DNA of 64,000 nt from Melitaea cinxia (lineage: Eukaryota; Arthropoda; Insecta; Lepidoptera; Nymphalidae), in contig NC_059416.1 in the NCBI RefSeq assembly GCF_905220565.1, positions 10,726,001-10,790,000 of the forward strand, written 5' to 3'. The translations under genes and the position numbers were made by a program. This document shows positions 10,552-20,880 of the stretch, piece after piece. Position 1 is the stretch's first letter. Each line of letters starts with the position of its first letter. The notes under the pieces were generated by a model. It was not told the origin of the DNA, did no database searches, and was given only the letters and a program-made list of their open reading frames with translations.

Positions 10552-10880
10552 CTGACACCGCAAACGTTGTCTTGCCATATACATTATTAACAACCTTAAT
10601 CCCCCCCCCTCTTATAACTTAAGGGTATGAAAAATAGATGTTGGCCGATTCTCAGACATACCCGATCATTCATCATTACAGCCTATCACAGTCCACTGCT
10701 GGACATAGGCCTCCATAAGTTTACGCCAAAAATAGCGTGAACTCATGTGTTTTGCCCATAGTCACCACGCTGGGCAAGCGGGTTGGTGACCGTGACACCC
10801 GACCGGTGACATACCCGATATTCACACAAAATTTCGAAGGAGTATGGTAACTAACATTGTGGCACGAGAATTTGATATAT
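10552..10880 (+). repeat. CTGACCCGG-family LINE-like 3' end, interrupted
   Basis: It begins GTGCTGACACCGCAAACGTT, continues GATGTTGGCCGATTCTCAGA and ends GGCACGAGAATTTGATATAT, like the copy at 7733-8055. It is split by a 141-bp insertion at 10667-10807. Confidence 0.65.
10667..10807 (-). mobile_element. GATGAT-tailed retroposon, nested with 12-bp TSD
   Basis: Minus-oriented 3' piece of the GATGAT family (ATTCATCATTACAGCCTATC, CAGTCCACTGCTGGACATAG, GTCACCACGCTGGGCAAGC). The 12-mer GACATACCCGAT flanks it at 10655-10666 and 10808-10819. The short tail and long direct repeat show retrotransposition into the older repeat. Confidence 0.85.
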
Positions 10881-11178
10881 AAGAAAATCAATCAAATCAA
10901 TTTATTTAATTTCCCTGTTTATATACATCGGTTAATCTCGCAACAAGCTTTGGTATCATATAATTGTGGAATAACTTCATATTTTGGTTGTAAAAATTTA
11001 AAGGAAGACTTTATTTTATTCTTTTTAACACATTTAAATAAAAGCTTGTTTATTAATAAGTTATTATTATGATAAGAGGAAAAGGCAGACACCTACCCCT
11101 CCTGAAACGGATGCACAACCGAGGAAACAAAAGACATTAAACACTTTGACCAACAAGAGAATTAACGCATTTGATAAA

Positions 11179-11232
11179 ATGAAAGGTCGATCGCTATCCT
11201 TTACTGGAAACCTAGACGCTGAAGAACAATAA
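11179..11232 (+). CDS. Short in-frame upstream ORF of the RTE LINE
   Basis: The same frame as the EN-RT ORF is open from 11038. Its only AUG is at 11179-11181, which gives 17 codons before UAA at 11230-11232. From 11074 the frame reads as a basic, proline-rich stretch (KRKRQTPTPPETDAQPRKQK), which looks like retrotransposon coding sequence rather than chance. After the UAA the frame stays open to 14250. The stop context is CAA-TAA-CAA-CTA. Either the UAA is read through, or it is a C-to-T nonsense change in an ancestral run of CAA glutamine codons. Confidence 0.4.
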   Translation: MKGRSLSFTGNLDAEEQ

Positions 11233-14200
11233 CAACTAAACACTGGTCACCGGAAACATCAAACAAATAATAAACAGAACAAAGTAATTGACAATAAAGA
11301 AACAAATATCTCTCCCCCAAGACGACTGGTCCTCGTGGGGGAAAAAGACCACAACCCTCCAACAACACAAGATAAGAATAGCAAAAACAGGCGTCGAAAA
11401 CCAAAAGTTCCAAAACTTTATATAGCAGCCCTTAATGTACTCACATTGAAAAACGAGGAAAATCTGGTAGAACTCATACATGCTTTAAAAGAGATCAAAT
11501 GGGACATCATCGGCCTGAGTGAAGTAAGGCGAACGGGAGAAAGAATTATTTCTTACCCAGACTTCCTCTTATATTATATAGGAACGACTCCAGGTCACCA
11601 TGGTGTTGGATTTATCATCAAAAGACACCTACTAAATTACGTGGAGAGCTTCATTGGAATATCAGAACACATAGGTTTGATTAATATTAAGCTACCGGGA
11701 TACGAAGATCCATGGTCCATTATACAAGTATACTCGCCTACAGAACAATACGATTCAGGATCAATAGATTCATTCTACCTAGAACTAAATAAAACAATCC
11801 AAGACCATACTTACAAGAACCTTATTGTAATGGGAGACTTCGACGGCCAAATTGGAGTTCAACAACCAGAAGAAAACACAGTTCTAGGACCTTTTGTATA
11901 TCGAAAAAAGACCAGAAGTAAAAACGGAGAAAAGCTTATATATTTTGCTCAGGAAAATTGTTTGAAAGTTTTAAACACAATGTTCAAAAAGAAAAAAAAA
12001 AAGTGGACCTGGATATCGCCAGACGGAAAAACAAAAAATGAAATAGATTTCATAATGACAAATAAAAGCAGATACTTTTCAAATATTACAGTAATAAGTA
12101 ATTTTAACTTCAATACCAACCATCGGATGATTCGAGCAGAGCTAATGACAATCCCGCCAAAGAACCCAAGACCTAGAAATAATACAATAAATAGAAAACC
12201 TAATAAATACCAAACAGCCCAAATAGGCAATTATATAATATCAAAACTTACAAATTATGAACAAGACACAACAAATATGAAGTTGCAAGAAAAATATAAC
12301 TGGTTAGAAAGAACAATCAAAACATCTATTCAGCAAGGGACTTGTAGCAAAGACCTATCTAACAAGTGGATGACTACAAACTCTATGAACCTTCTGAATC
12401 AAAGAGCTGACTTAATCAAGGGAAAGAATACTAACGATAGTCGAAAGCAAATAGCAAAATTGAGCAAAGAAATAAAAACAAGTATAAGAAAAGACAGAAT
12501 ACAGAGTAGAATGGAAACAATTGAAAGGCATATTTTACAGACAAGAGGAATAAAAAAGGCATATAAAGAGTTAACAAACAAAAAGGACTGGATCGTACAG
12601 ATGAAACATAACAATGGATTAAAGGAGAAGCGAAGACAAGGAATATTAGGAATCGCTACATCATACTACAAGGAACTATATCAAAGTACTGCAGAGGAAA
12701 AAGAAATAGAACTGTTGGACATCTCACCTGTACCCAGTATCATGCAAGAAGAAATAGAATTTGCTTTGGAAACCCAAAAAAATGATAAAGCTCCTGGACC
12801 TGACGGAATAAGCAACGAAATATTAAAACAAGTAAAACATACAATAATACCTATTCTTAGAGAAATTTTCAATGAGATCATCAACATGGAAATAATTCCA
12901 CAGCAATGGACTAAATCTAATATAATCCTTCTGTATAAAAAAGGCGATGAGTACGATATCGGAAATTATCGGCCCATAAGTTTGATGTCCAATCTATATA
13001 AAATATTTGCAAAGATCATACTCAAACGAATAGAAAGAAAACTTGACGAACAACAGCCAATAGAACAGGCAGGTTTTAGGAAAGACTACTCAGTGCTTGA
13101 TCATATCCATGTTGCTAGACAAATCATTGAGAAATACACGGAACATCAACTTATATACTATTTGGCATTTGTCGACTACAGTAAAGCATTTGACTCGTTG
13201 ATACATGCAAACATCTGGGAGGCATTAAAAGAACAAGGGATAGAACAGAAATATATAAGACTGATCAGAAACGTATACCAAAATAGCTCAGCGTGCATTC
13301 AGCTAGAAAAGAAAGGAGATTCATTTAAGATTAAAAAAGGAGTAAGACAAGGAGATCCTCTCTCTCCAAAACTTTTCTCCGCTGTTTTAGAAATGATTTT
13401 CAGAAAGTTCGACTGGGAAAATCTGGGCTTAAACATCGATGGCCGCACGCTAACACACTTAAGATTTGCTGATGATATTGTGTTATTCGCAAAAACGCCA
13501 GGTGACCTACAAATAATGTTAAACGAATTAGCATATGAGAGTGAAAAAGTAGGACTAAAATTGAATCCCGAGAAAACAAAAGTTATGAGTAATGGATATA
13601 AAAGCGGTATAAATGTAGGTGAGTCACAAATCAGTTATGTAGACGAATATATATACCTCGGTCAGCTAATATCACCTAATGATAATATAAACAAAGAAAT
13701 CGAAAGAAGGATAGCAAACAGTTGGAAAAGGTATTGGGATCTAAAAGAAGTCATGAAAGACAAAAATGTAGATATAACAATAAAAAGTAAACTTTTTAAT
13801 GCCTGTATCTTACCAATTTTAATGTATGGAAGCCAAACATGGGCCATAACAAAAAACACAATGGACAGAATTGCTATTTGCCAACGAGCAATAGAGAGAA
13901 ATATGATAGGAGTAAAAAAGGGGGAAAGAAAGCGAAATATCGAGATTAGGAAAAAAACCAGGATACAGGACGTCGCCATAAAAATAAAAAGACTAAAATG
14001 GAAGTGGTCGGGACACACGATTAGAGGAAAGGACAAGTGGAGCAAAATAGTTACACAATGGTACCCAAGGGAAGGTAAAAGAAAAAGAGGTAGACAACAA
14101 AAAAGGTGGGATGATGATATCAGACAGGTTGTAGGTACAACATGGAGTAGGGTGGCCAGAGAGAGATTAGAATGGAATAGGTTGGAGGAGGCCTTTGTCG

Positions 14201-14250
14201 ATTGGCAAACGGACTTACAGAAAATTAAAAAACGTCATATGTGTGAATAA
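11233..14250 (+). CDS. RTE-type endonuclease-reverse transcriptase (ORF2)
   Basis: Encodes the enzyme that nicks target DNA and copies the element RNA there. The frame opens after UAA 11230-11232. Counting from the GTG at 11335, the APE-like endonuclease spans about residues 30-270 (AALNVLTL, LSEVRR, GVGFII, MGDFDGQIG, NEIDFI, NHRMIRAEL). The RT follows at about 480-780: KAPGPDGIS, NYRPISLMSN, FVDYSKAFDS, GVRQGDPLSP and the catalytic FADD at 711-714 (13465-13476). The C-terminus carries the RTE-typical GRQQKRWDDDI block near 925. There are no internal stops. No AUG precedes the endonuclease; the first internal Met is near residue 165. Two endonuclease motifs differ from the usual GDFN and SDH: here GDFD and TNH. 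The RT looks functional; the endonuclease may be impaired. Confidence 0.85.
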   Translation, partial: QLNTGHRKHQTNNKQNKVIDNKETNISPPRRLVLVGEKDHNPPTTQDKNSKNRRRKPKVPKLYIAALNVLTLKNEENLVELIHALKEIKWDIIGLSEVRRTGERIISYPDFLLYYIGTTPGHHGVGFIIKRHLLNYVESFIGISEHIGLINIKLPGYEDPWSIIQVYSPTEQYDSGSIDSFYLELNKTIQDHTYKNLIVMGDFDGQIGVQQPEENTVLGPFVYRKKTRSKNGEKLIYFAQENCLKVLNTMFKKKKKKWTWISPDGKTKNEIDFIMTNKSRYFSNITVISNFNFNTNHRMIRAELMTIPPKNPRPRNNTINRKPNKYQTAQIGNYIISKLTNYEQDTTNMKLQEKYNWLERTIKTSIQQGTCSKDLSNKWMTTNSMNLLNQRADLIKGKNTNDSRKQIAKLSKEIKTSIRKDRIQSRMETIERHILQTRGIKKAYKELTNKKDWIVQMKHNNGLKEKRRQGILGIATSYYKELYQSTAEEKEIELLDISPVPSIMQEEIEFALETQKNDKAPGPDGISNEILKQVKHTIIPILREIFNEIINMEIIPQQWTKSNIILLYKKGDEYDIGNYRPISLMSNLYKIFAKIILKRIERKLDEQQPIEQAGFRKDYSVLDHIHVARQIIEKYTEHQLIYYLAFVDYSKAFDSLIHANIWEALKEQGIEQKYIRLIRNVYQNSSACIQLEKKGDSFKIKKGVRQGDPLSPKLFSAVLEMIFRKFDWENLGLNIDGRTLTHLRFADDIVLFAKTPGDLQIMLNELAYESEKVGLKLNPEKTKVMSNGYKSGINVGESQISYVDEYIYLGQLISPNDNINKEIERRIANSWKRYWDLKEVMKDKNVDITIKSKLFNACILPILMYGSQTWAITKNTMDRIAICQRAIERNMIGVKKGERKRNIEIRKKTRIQDVAIKIKRLKWKWSGHTIRGKDKWSKIVTQWYPREGKRKRGRQQKRWDDDIRQVVGTTWSRVARERLEWNRLEEAFVDWQTDLQKIKKRHMCE

Positions 14251-14320
14251 TTTTAACATAATTGTAAATTTAATGTCCGAATAAAGGCTTTTTTATTTTT
14301 TATTTTTTTTATTATTATTA

Positions 14321-14356
14321 AAGTAGTTTATTACGCTGAAGCGTAATAAGTTACTT
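14321..14356. repeat. Long hairpin abutting the LINE tail
   Basis: Two 17-nt arms (14321-14337 and 14340-14356) pair at 15 of 17 positions around a 2-nt loop. The inner 10 bp, TTATTACGCT / AGCGTAATAA, are perfect. It begins directly after the TTA repeats of the LINE tail. Confidence 0.7.
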
Positions 14357-14404
14357 TTAATTTATTTTTTACTTTTTAGTTATCACTGGACAGATTTGTC
14401 AATG

Positions 14405-14625
14405 TCGTATTCTCAGCAAATCCTTTCATTCGATACCGATAATGTAAGAAAGTATACAAAACTTGTCCGCCATCTTAAAAAGTCTGCCATATTGGATTAA
14501 GATTTAAGAGTAACATTACTTTATTTTTTCAGTTAATCGGAGGCTTGCCCTTTCATTTGATACCCGATATGGTAAGAAAGAATAAAAAAAAATCCGCCAT
14601 CTTTACAAAGATTAATTTTTTAAAA
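14405..14625 (+). repeat. Direct repeat pair with CCTTTCATT...CCGCCATCTT
   Basis: Two diverged copies, about 14421-14478 and 14549-14602, share CTTTCATTYGATACC, GTAAGAAAG and TCCGCCATCTT. They look like old 3' ends of a non-LTR element. No gene. Confidence 0.5.
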
Positions 14626-15646
14626 CTTTTTATTTTTAATTTTTTACAGTAATTATAAACCTAATTAGTTATAAACTTCTTTGTCAAAGATTTGCTACAA
14701 ATTAGTGAATGATATTAAAATGTAAATTTGTTTGTCGATTTGTTCCATATCCACGGATCAGTCGCTTGACCGATCGCTGTGTGTCGGCACGTAGCTTAGG
14801 TTTGCAAAAACAATAAATGTAGGACGCCTGTCGTCACGTAAAAAATGCGTTGTACCCTCAGGGATAGCGAAGAATTGTTACAGAGGAAATCGTGTATCAG
14901 TTTACGGTTACGTAAAAAAATTTACGCTTTTGTATGCTCAATTGCGGGAAAAGAAAATGGAATGGTTTTTATTTGTTGTTAATTGAATGATTAAAATACC
15001 ACTACTTGGCATAACCCTCTTTCTTCATGTATGAGATCGTTCTCCCTAAGCTTCTCCTTACTTTTATAACTTACTAATACTTTTATAAGCTATCAAAAGG
15101 TTATATTTGTAGTATAGTGAGGGACAGTCTGATGCTCAATTTGACGTTATTAGATAATATAGACATTTACAGTAGGAAGTGTTTGGCATGGAAAGTTTCG
15201 CTGAAGACCAGCGGTAGTCGGTAAGGGCGTGTTCTGTTGCATCTAAACTTTAGTATTTTCCTTTATTTATAAACAAAAAACACATTTCATGTACGGTTTG
15301 ATAACTTTACGTAATGGCTTTCAAAAAGTATAACAATTATGTGTGTTAGGAGTCCGAAAACACACACAACACAAATTACTAATAGCTTAGGTCAGGGATA
15401 TCAACGATACGGACCGCAATCGCAATGTGTCACAGAAAGAATAATCATAAGTTCACTCGATTCCCCCACGAAAGTTTTGAAATGCGCATATTACATTTTT
15501 TTATTTAAATCTGGCCCGTCTACATATTCTAAATTTAATATACGACCCTCTGCAAAATTGAGCTTGACACCCTTGGCTTAGGCCACAAATAACACTCCTA
15601 TGGTCTTTACAAATAATTACTACGAGTAGAGATCAAACGTGCAAGC
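14626..15646. other. Gene-free spacer
   Basis: No supported gene. The open frame at 15339-15581 shows no family features. Confidence 0.4.
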
Positions 15647-15658
15647 GTAAGTACAACA

Positions 15659-16216
15659 ACTTTTTTTTTTTGTTATCGCAGGGGAACCCATTTACGGGTG
15701 ATATCCAGGACGCCCGCTTAGTCCGGGCAGTCCTAGACCGTATGTCGGCTTCAGCACTTGGGGGTGCAGTACCGACCTAACCCCTGCGGGAGCCTTCAGC
15801 CGCTTTAATTGGAGGGTCCCGGATCTGCCTATCCGGCTCACCTCAGAATAATCCCGAAAACGCCGTGTCTAGCAAGACCGGGTTCCCATCCCGGCCCGAC
15901 ACGAGCACAGGGGCGTTACTGGAGGCGCATTAAGTAGCGCCTCCTACGCACCCCTGTTCGTCGCCCGCGGACGAAGGGCTCGTCGGTGGCCTCCTCTCTC
16001 ATCCGCTCATCGTTCTTTTTCTGGGACATTACTATCTCGCAGAAGGAGACCATCGCCGTCCAGGACTCGTCGTCGCCGAGCATCGCGGTGATGACGCAAG
16101 GCAGTGACAAGTCCCCTCCGAGGACTGTCATCAGATCGCGACGCAGTGCCGCCCATCTTGGGCACACCTCGAGGGTGTGCTGGGCAGAGTCCACCGTCGC
16201 GCCACAATCGTGACAT
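15659..16216 (-). mobile_element. 5'-truncated R1-like LINE with 12-bp TSD
   Basis: A 558-bp minus-strand insertion flanked by GTAAGTACAACA at 15647-15658 and 16217-16228. Its 3' poly-A is the T run at 15661-15671 on plus. It carries the last part of ORF2 and a GC-rich 3' UTR (about 15672-15915) that contrasts with the AT-rich surroundings. The intact duplication and poly-A suggest a fairly recent insertion. Confidence 0.85.
15916..16216 (-). pseudogene. C-terminal fragment of R1-like LINE ORF2
   Basis: The frame reads TCHDCGATVDSAQHTLEVCP, a CCHC-type zinc knuckle (C-x2-C-x8-H-x4-C spacing). It continues with RRDLMTVLGGDLSLP, a MLGDDESW block and FCEIVMSQKK, all typical of the extreme C-terminus of R1-clade reverse transcriptases. 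Endonuclease and RT domains are absent because the insertion is 5'-truncated. The frame is open to its stop at 15916. The few residues upstream of 16216 come from flanking DNA. It is not functional alone. Confidence 0.8.
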
Positions 16217-16229
16217 GTAAGTACAACAC

Positions 16230-16709
16230 CTAGTGTGTTCATACAATAACTTGTAGTTATCCCCTGCTTATTGTTTTAATTTTTTGGCTTTGACAACTTA
16301 ACCCAAACACTTTTTTAACGTTTCTTATCAAAAAATAAAACACAAAAATGTATTTTAACCGTTTATTATAACTTTAACGTAATATCTACAATACGACAAT
16401 ACAATATTGCAACAAGACGGAAATTTAAAAATATATTTACGAATATACAGAATGCGACTAAATTTATTATTGCTCATAATTTTCTTTTTCTTTGCATTAT
16501 ATTTACAATCTTGCACTTGACTTATCTTATTGCTAATACTACTATGCGAATTAAAAATATCTTACGGCCAGTTCTAATAAGTAATCTATTTATATTGAGC
16601 TTATTGCAAAATTTTATTAGTCAGCAAAAAATAGTTATCGAAACCGACCGTAAAACTATAAAAAACAAAACAAAAAATGTGTGCGTGTGCGACTAGTGTA
16701 CACACGTAA
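16230..16709. other. Gene-free AT-rich spacer
   Basis: No supported feature. Confidence 0.4.
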
Positions 16710-17143
16710 GATGTGAAACTTCTTTATGACCTTATTTTTCGAAAAATTATCTACTATATGCAACTTTACAGAAATTGGTTATTAAAGTTAAATTAGATAA
16801 AGTTTAACAAAATGCTTTTATTATTATATACAAAAATACAAATAATACAATTATTTCATTTTACCTTATTACCACTAAATACTCGTAGAATTATTACTAT
16901 CATTGTTATCGTTATTATATATTTTTGTTTCTAATGGCTTATGGTAACTGAAATATGAAATATATTGTTTACATTCTACAAGATTTAGTAACCGAGTAAA
17001 AACTCCATTCGAATCAACCTGGTAGGGACAAGAAAAAGATGGCGCGTAACGGAAAAATGTGACGCGTAACCGAAAAATGTGACGCGTAACCGAAAAATGT
17101 GACGCGTAAATTATTTCCAACGCCGATAAAGAAGTTTCACTTC
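16710..17143. mobile_element. MITE with GTGAAACTTCTTTAT inverted ends
   Basis: The left end GATGTGAAACTTCTTTATGA (16710-16729) is inverted at the right end as CGATAAAGAAGTTTCACTTC (17124-17143), with 17-18 matching positions. There is no transposase, so it is non-autonomous. A 20-bp tandem repeat lies near the right end. Target duplication not clear. Confidence 0.7.
17041..17109 (+). repeat. 20-bp tandem repeat, about 3.5 units
   Basis: Units GACGCGTAACCGAAAAATGT at 17061-17080 and 17081-17100 are identical. The first unit (17041-17060) has two changes, and a partial unit follows at 17101-17109. The array is inside the MITE. Confidence 0.9.
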
Positions 17144-17187
17144 AACAAAAATTGTTTAAACTAAATTAAAGGTAAAGCAAATTTTAT

Positions 17188-17310
17188 TCAAGAACATTAA
17201 AATATACCCAATGCAAGTGGAATATTGTAAAAACGACAATAACCCGACCAGGAAAAGGAGATATCTGTTAGTTCGCATTTTCTAAAAATGATTTTATTTT
17301 AAAAGTAAAT
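17188..17310 (+). repeat. Unclassified repeat (uninterrupted copy)
   Basis: Same family as the interrupted copy at 8600-9100. It serves as the empty-site reference for the insertion at 8694-9019: ACCCGACCAGGAAAAGGAG runs straight into ATATCTGTTAG. Confidence 0.6.
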
Positions 17311-17861
17311 TTTTTTTTGGTAGTAATAAAGTTATTGAACATAATACCAAAAAGTACCTATATATTATAACTTCCCGATTTTTTAAGACCACGAAAACGT
17401 ACTAGAAAGTTTTTTCACACGATATCTTGGAAAATTCTTTTGTTATTACGTAAATTATATCAAAAATACTATTTATTGTAAAAATAACTAAATAAACACA
17501 AATATAGCATCTGGACAACATCAAAAAAGTACCATAAACTATTACATTGCTGAAAAACAAGCTACAAGAATTTAAAAGAATGAACTAAGTAGAAGACTTC
17601 CTTCACCTGTCCCAATGATATGCTTTGTTACGCTTCTGTGAAATAAATGTTAGGACTAATTTAGTTGCTCATTTTTTAAATTATTTTTATTTGGTATAAA
17701 AGATGTAAAATAAAGAAGACATATAGTAAAGGTAAAACGGCGTGATACGTACGGTTATAAAAAGACAAATGTTTATTTTATTTGAGCGGGAATTACCGCA
17801 AATGTCATTTTGAAATTTTTGACATTTCGGTGACGTTGTAAACGTCTCATTTTTTATATGA

Positions 17862-18105
17862 CTAGGCCAGTAAACGAGTGTACGGCTCACCTGATGGTAA
17901 GCGATTACCTTCGCTCATAGACGCCTGCAACACCAGAAGCATCGCAAGCGCGTTGCCAACCCTACCCCCAATCCTCCTAGGAGCTCTGGTCACCTTATTC
18001 ACCACAGGAACACAACACTGCTTGAAAGCAATATTATTTAGCTGTGATCTTCTGTAAGGTCGAGGTACTATCCCAGTCGGACTGCTCCAGATTTTGAGCA
18101 GGGTA
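17862..18105 (+). repeat. AGGTCGGCAAAC-family retroposon
   Basis: Blocks TACGGCTCACCTGATGGTAA, GCAAGCGCGTTGCCAACCC, GAGCTCTGGTCACCTTATTC and GGTCGAGGTACTATCCCAGT identify the family. Non-coding. Confidence 0.75.
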
Positions 18106-19252
18106 TTTTCTTTTTGCCTACTCAGTCACGAGTAAAGTTGGTGATAGAAAGGGTCAAAGCTTAAAAACATACACAAATGTGTCTTGAATACCGAAATGAT
18201 CAAGCTTGAAACACAAATACGAAGATTCAACCAAAGAATTAAACAAATATATGCACACGAGTAAACACTTAAGCAAACCCAATTCTTTGCAATCGTTTTC
18301 CGTTTATGAGACTACTTTCCTTAAAACGGGTGCTTCCCTTTTATTTTTATGAACATTTTAACCGTTAATATTGTTTTTTGTCTAAAGGTTTCTTTGTAGG
18401 TATTTTTGATTACATTTCAGAAAATATAAATTATAAGTTCTTAAGCTTTGAGTGTCTATCTTAACACTTTTTTTTTACGGGATTTACCGGATTCTAATAT
18501 TGAAATTTCCGATATTCTGGCGACGTTGCAGTTGTAACGATACGAGCGATCATGACATCAGCAACATCGGTGGTGAGTAAGGTAGCCAGAAATTCCGAAC
18601 ATACGCTCTGTTTACAGCGGGCGTAAAAAAGTTTATAGATAAGGCTACAAGTAACGAAACATCACGCTATAACAAACATAAGCAGAGCTGTAACTATTGA
18701 TATTTATTTATTTGTTATTTCAAAATAGATTTTAAATAATTTGGTAATGATAACGGATATATCACAAACAATAATAAACTATGAAAATATAACTTATGTT
18801 ATAACAACTATTTAAGTAAAATCTAGCTACTTACTATAAACACTTATAACTTAATAAATATACGTATTTTGTTTTCCCCTTTGCAAATAATTTGTCTTAA
18901 TATCTACAACTACAAATCGAATATTTGCTATAAACTCTACAGAAATAATTTTTTAAATACATTCAACAAAATGCTTACTCTAATCATATCACAACACCTA
19001 TTAATTAATTATCTAAATACAATTATTTAACATAGTAGTACTAACTATGTCCGGCTTTAATAGCGCAAGTAATTATATGTACATTTTAACAATTTACGAA
19101 AAATATTCCTTAATATATTTTATATCCTAAGAGTTAAAATTAAAAAATATGCTTAAATTTAATGTTTTCTAATTCAAAAAAAAAAAACTAAAGCAATTAG
19201 AAAAACAAAAAAAAAATTTAAAAATGCTTACAAGACGTATTCATTCATACTA
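18106..19252. other. Gene-free AT-rich spacer
   Basis: No gene. A short minus-oriented remnant of the AGGTCGGC family may lie near 18565-18595 (GGTGAGTAAGGTAGCCAGA). Confidence 0.4.
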
Positions 19253-19580
19253 GTGGTCACCCAGTAATCGAAATACGACCGTAATTACTTTTAATTATAA
19301 GTTTGAACATTATTCAGGTTCCGTTGTCAAAGACAGATACAGATACTTTTTTAATAATAAAAAAAAAAATATATAATTATATGGGTGTTGTGTCAAATAC
19401 ATGGTAGTGTGTGTAATGTTTTTTTTTTATTTATTCAATGTATTTTTTATTCCTAATTTTAAAAAATATTAGTATTCTTTATTTATTACTCCTCAATACA
19501 AATTATAAGTTTGCAATATTTCATAGTCCTCTGTCGACGGTACGAAGTTTTTGCTTAACGTATAAGTATAAAGATTATTA
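19253..19580 (+). repeat. Old interspersed repeat (AGTGGTCRCC...GTACRAA family)
   Basis: Diverged copy of a family also at 36946-37246 and 46241-46562. Shared points are GTCAAATACATG, GTAGTGTGTGTAATG followed by a T run, ATTTCATA.TCCTC and GTACGAAGTTTTTGCTTAAC. Three copies with the same block order support a roughly 320-bp repeat. Class unknown. Confidence 0.55.
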
Positions 19581-20880
19581 GGAACAAAAATAAAAAATCG
19601 TATTTCTGAATTTAAAATAATTAATATGATTTTTAATTAAAATAAATTATTTTTAATAGCCTGATATACAAAGCTTTAATGACTTTTTCCCTTATTTACT
19701 CTTTGGATAGTTTTCCAAAGTTTTTTTTTCAACTTCGTAAAAGAGCTCAACAAAGAAATTTTCAGGTGTTTTATTAGTTTAGGCTCACTAATAAAGTTTA
19801 GTCAATCAGGAATTCAGGACACGCAGAAGTATCGGCCCTTGCGTTGAAACTCTCAAAACGCTAAGCATAATGAGCGATAAGCGTATGTTATATTATCATA
19901 CACGGTGATTATAAAGTATCCCAGTTAAGTTTTAGTTATATTCAGTTATTATGCTTTAAAGAAAAAATAATACAAAAATTTATACGTAAACATCCCGCTG
20001 GTACGTTCAAGAGAAAAAATTAAATCCATTTTTTTGTGTAAAACTGATTCAGAATGTATTTTTATATAAAATTATAAATGTTAAACTACGTGTAATTTGT
20101 TAAACGATTAAATCAAATAAAAAGAAAAATCATTTTAGTGTTGTTAACAGAATTACACGAGTGGATATATATTTTTTATTTCATGGAGCACGTGACATTG
20201 CATGTTAATCGACGCTTAACGTCACTTCGGTCATTCGAGTTCCGTGACCGATGGATTAATTGGATTGCAGGAAGTTTATTCTATTTTTAAACGCCTGTCT
20301 AGTAATGATGACGATCTATTCGAACTGTTCTATGAAGTGAAATTTAGTACCGCTAGATGGCGTTGTACTATTTTGTACCATTACTTACAAATTTTTCTGT
20401 ATTGTTGTAACTAATTGTTGAATAAATAATATTATGTCGTTATAAAATGGCCGGACTTATGACTATTTAGCTATTCTTTTAAAAAAAAGTAAGCACAAAA
20501 TGAATAAGTGGTTGAATAGGTGGTGGAGTTACATGTTGAAGGAGTAGGGTAGAGTAATACATTTTACAAATTTACGACCACATTGAAATATACCATTCGA
20601 AGGGCTATTTCACCATTTATTCCAGTATAAAAACAAGTCTATCAGCTCGTTTTAAAAATAATATAATTTATTTAAACGACGTTCGACCAACTGTGACACA
20701 GACATATTGCATAGAAATTACTACCGATAATAGAGTTTGAAATAGGGTTCTTGAAATGAGATATCTAGTTCCGGATGCGAAAATTGCATTATACAAGTTT
20801 ATTGGAAATAAGCTCAATGCATCGAGTTCGGTGCTGTGCGGTAGATTAACCTCACACTCAGTACCCAGATTTATGACAAA
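19581..20880. other. Gene-free AT-rich spacer
   Basis: No supported gene. One CTAGATGGCGTTGTAC motif lies near 20353. Confidence 0.4.

Larger units (their letters stand above)
11071..14320 (+). mobile_element. RTE-clade non-LTR retrotransposon, near full length
   Basis: The element spans a short upstream frame, the large EN-RT frame and a 3' end (AATAAAGGCTTTTTTATTT, then T/TTA-rich repeats). A related, shorter copy at 25371-25871 ends in the same AATAAAAAGGCTT motif and a TTTA repeat. The flanks share TTATTATTA (11061-11069 and the tail near 14310), a possible but low-complexity target duplication. The 5' limit at about 11071 is estimated from where coding-like composition begins. Confidence 0.8.

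Noticed and set aside
13662..14045. Hydrophobic minus-strand protein of 127 residues
   Set aside because: It is the antisense shadow of the LINE reverse transcriptase frame; other minus frames at 11201-12887 are the same.
15986..16246. Second and third open frames over the R1 fragment
   Set aside because: Shadows of the GC-rich LINE coding region; only the zinc-knuckle frame matches the family.
17041..17109. CRISPR-like array of 20-bp units
   Set aside because: The units are directly adjacent without spacers and lie inside a MITE in an animal genome; it is a simple tandem repeat.
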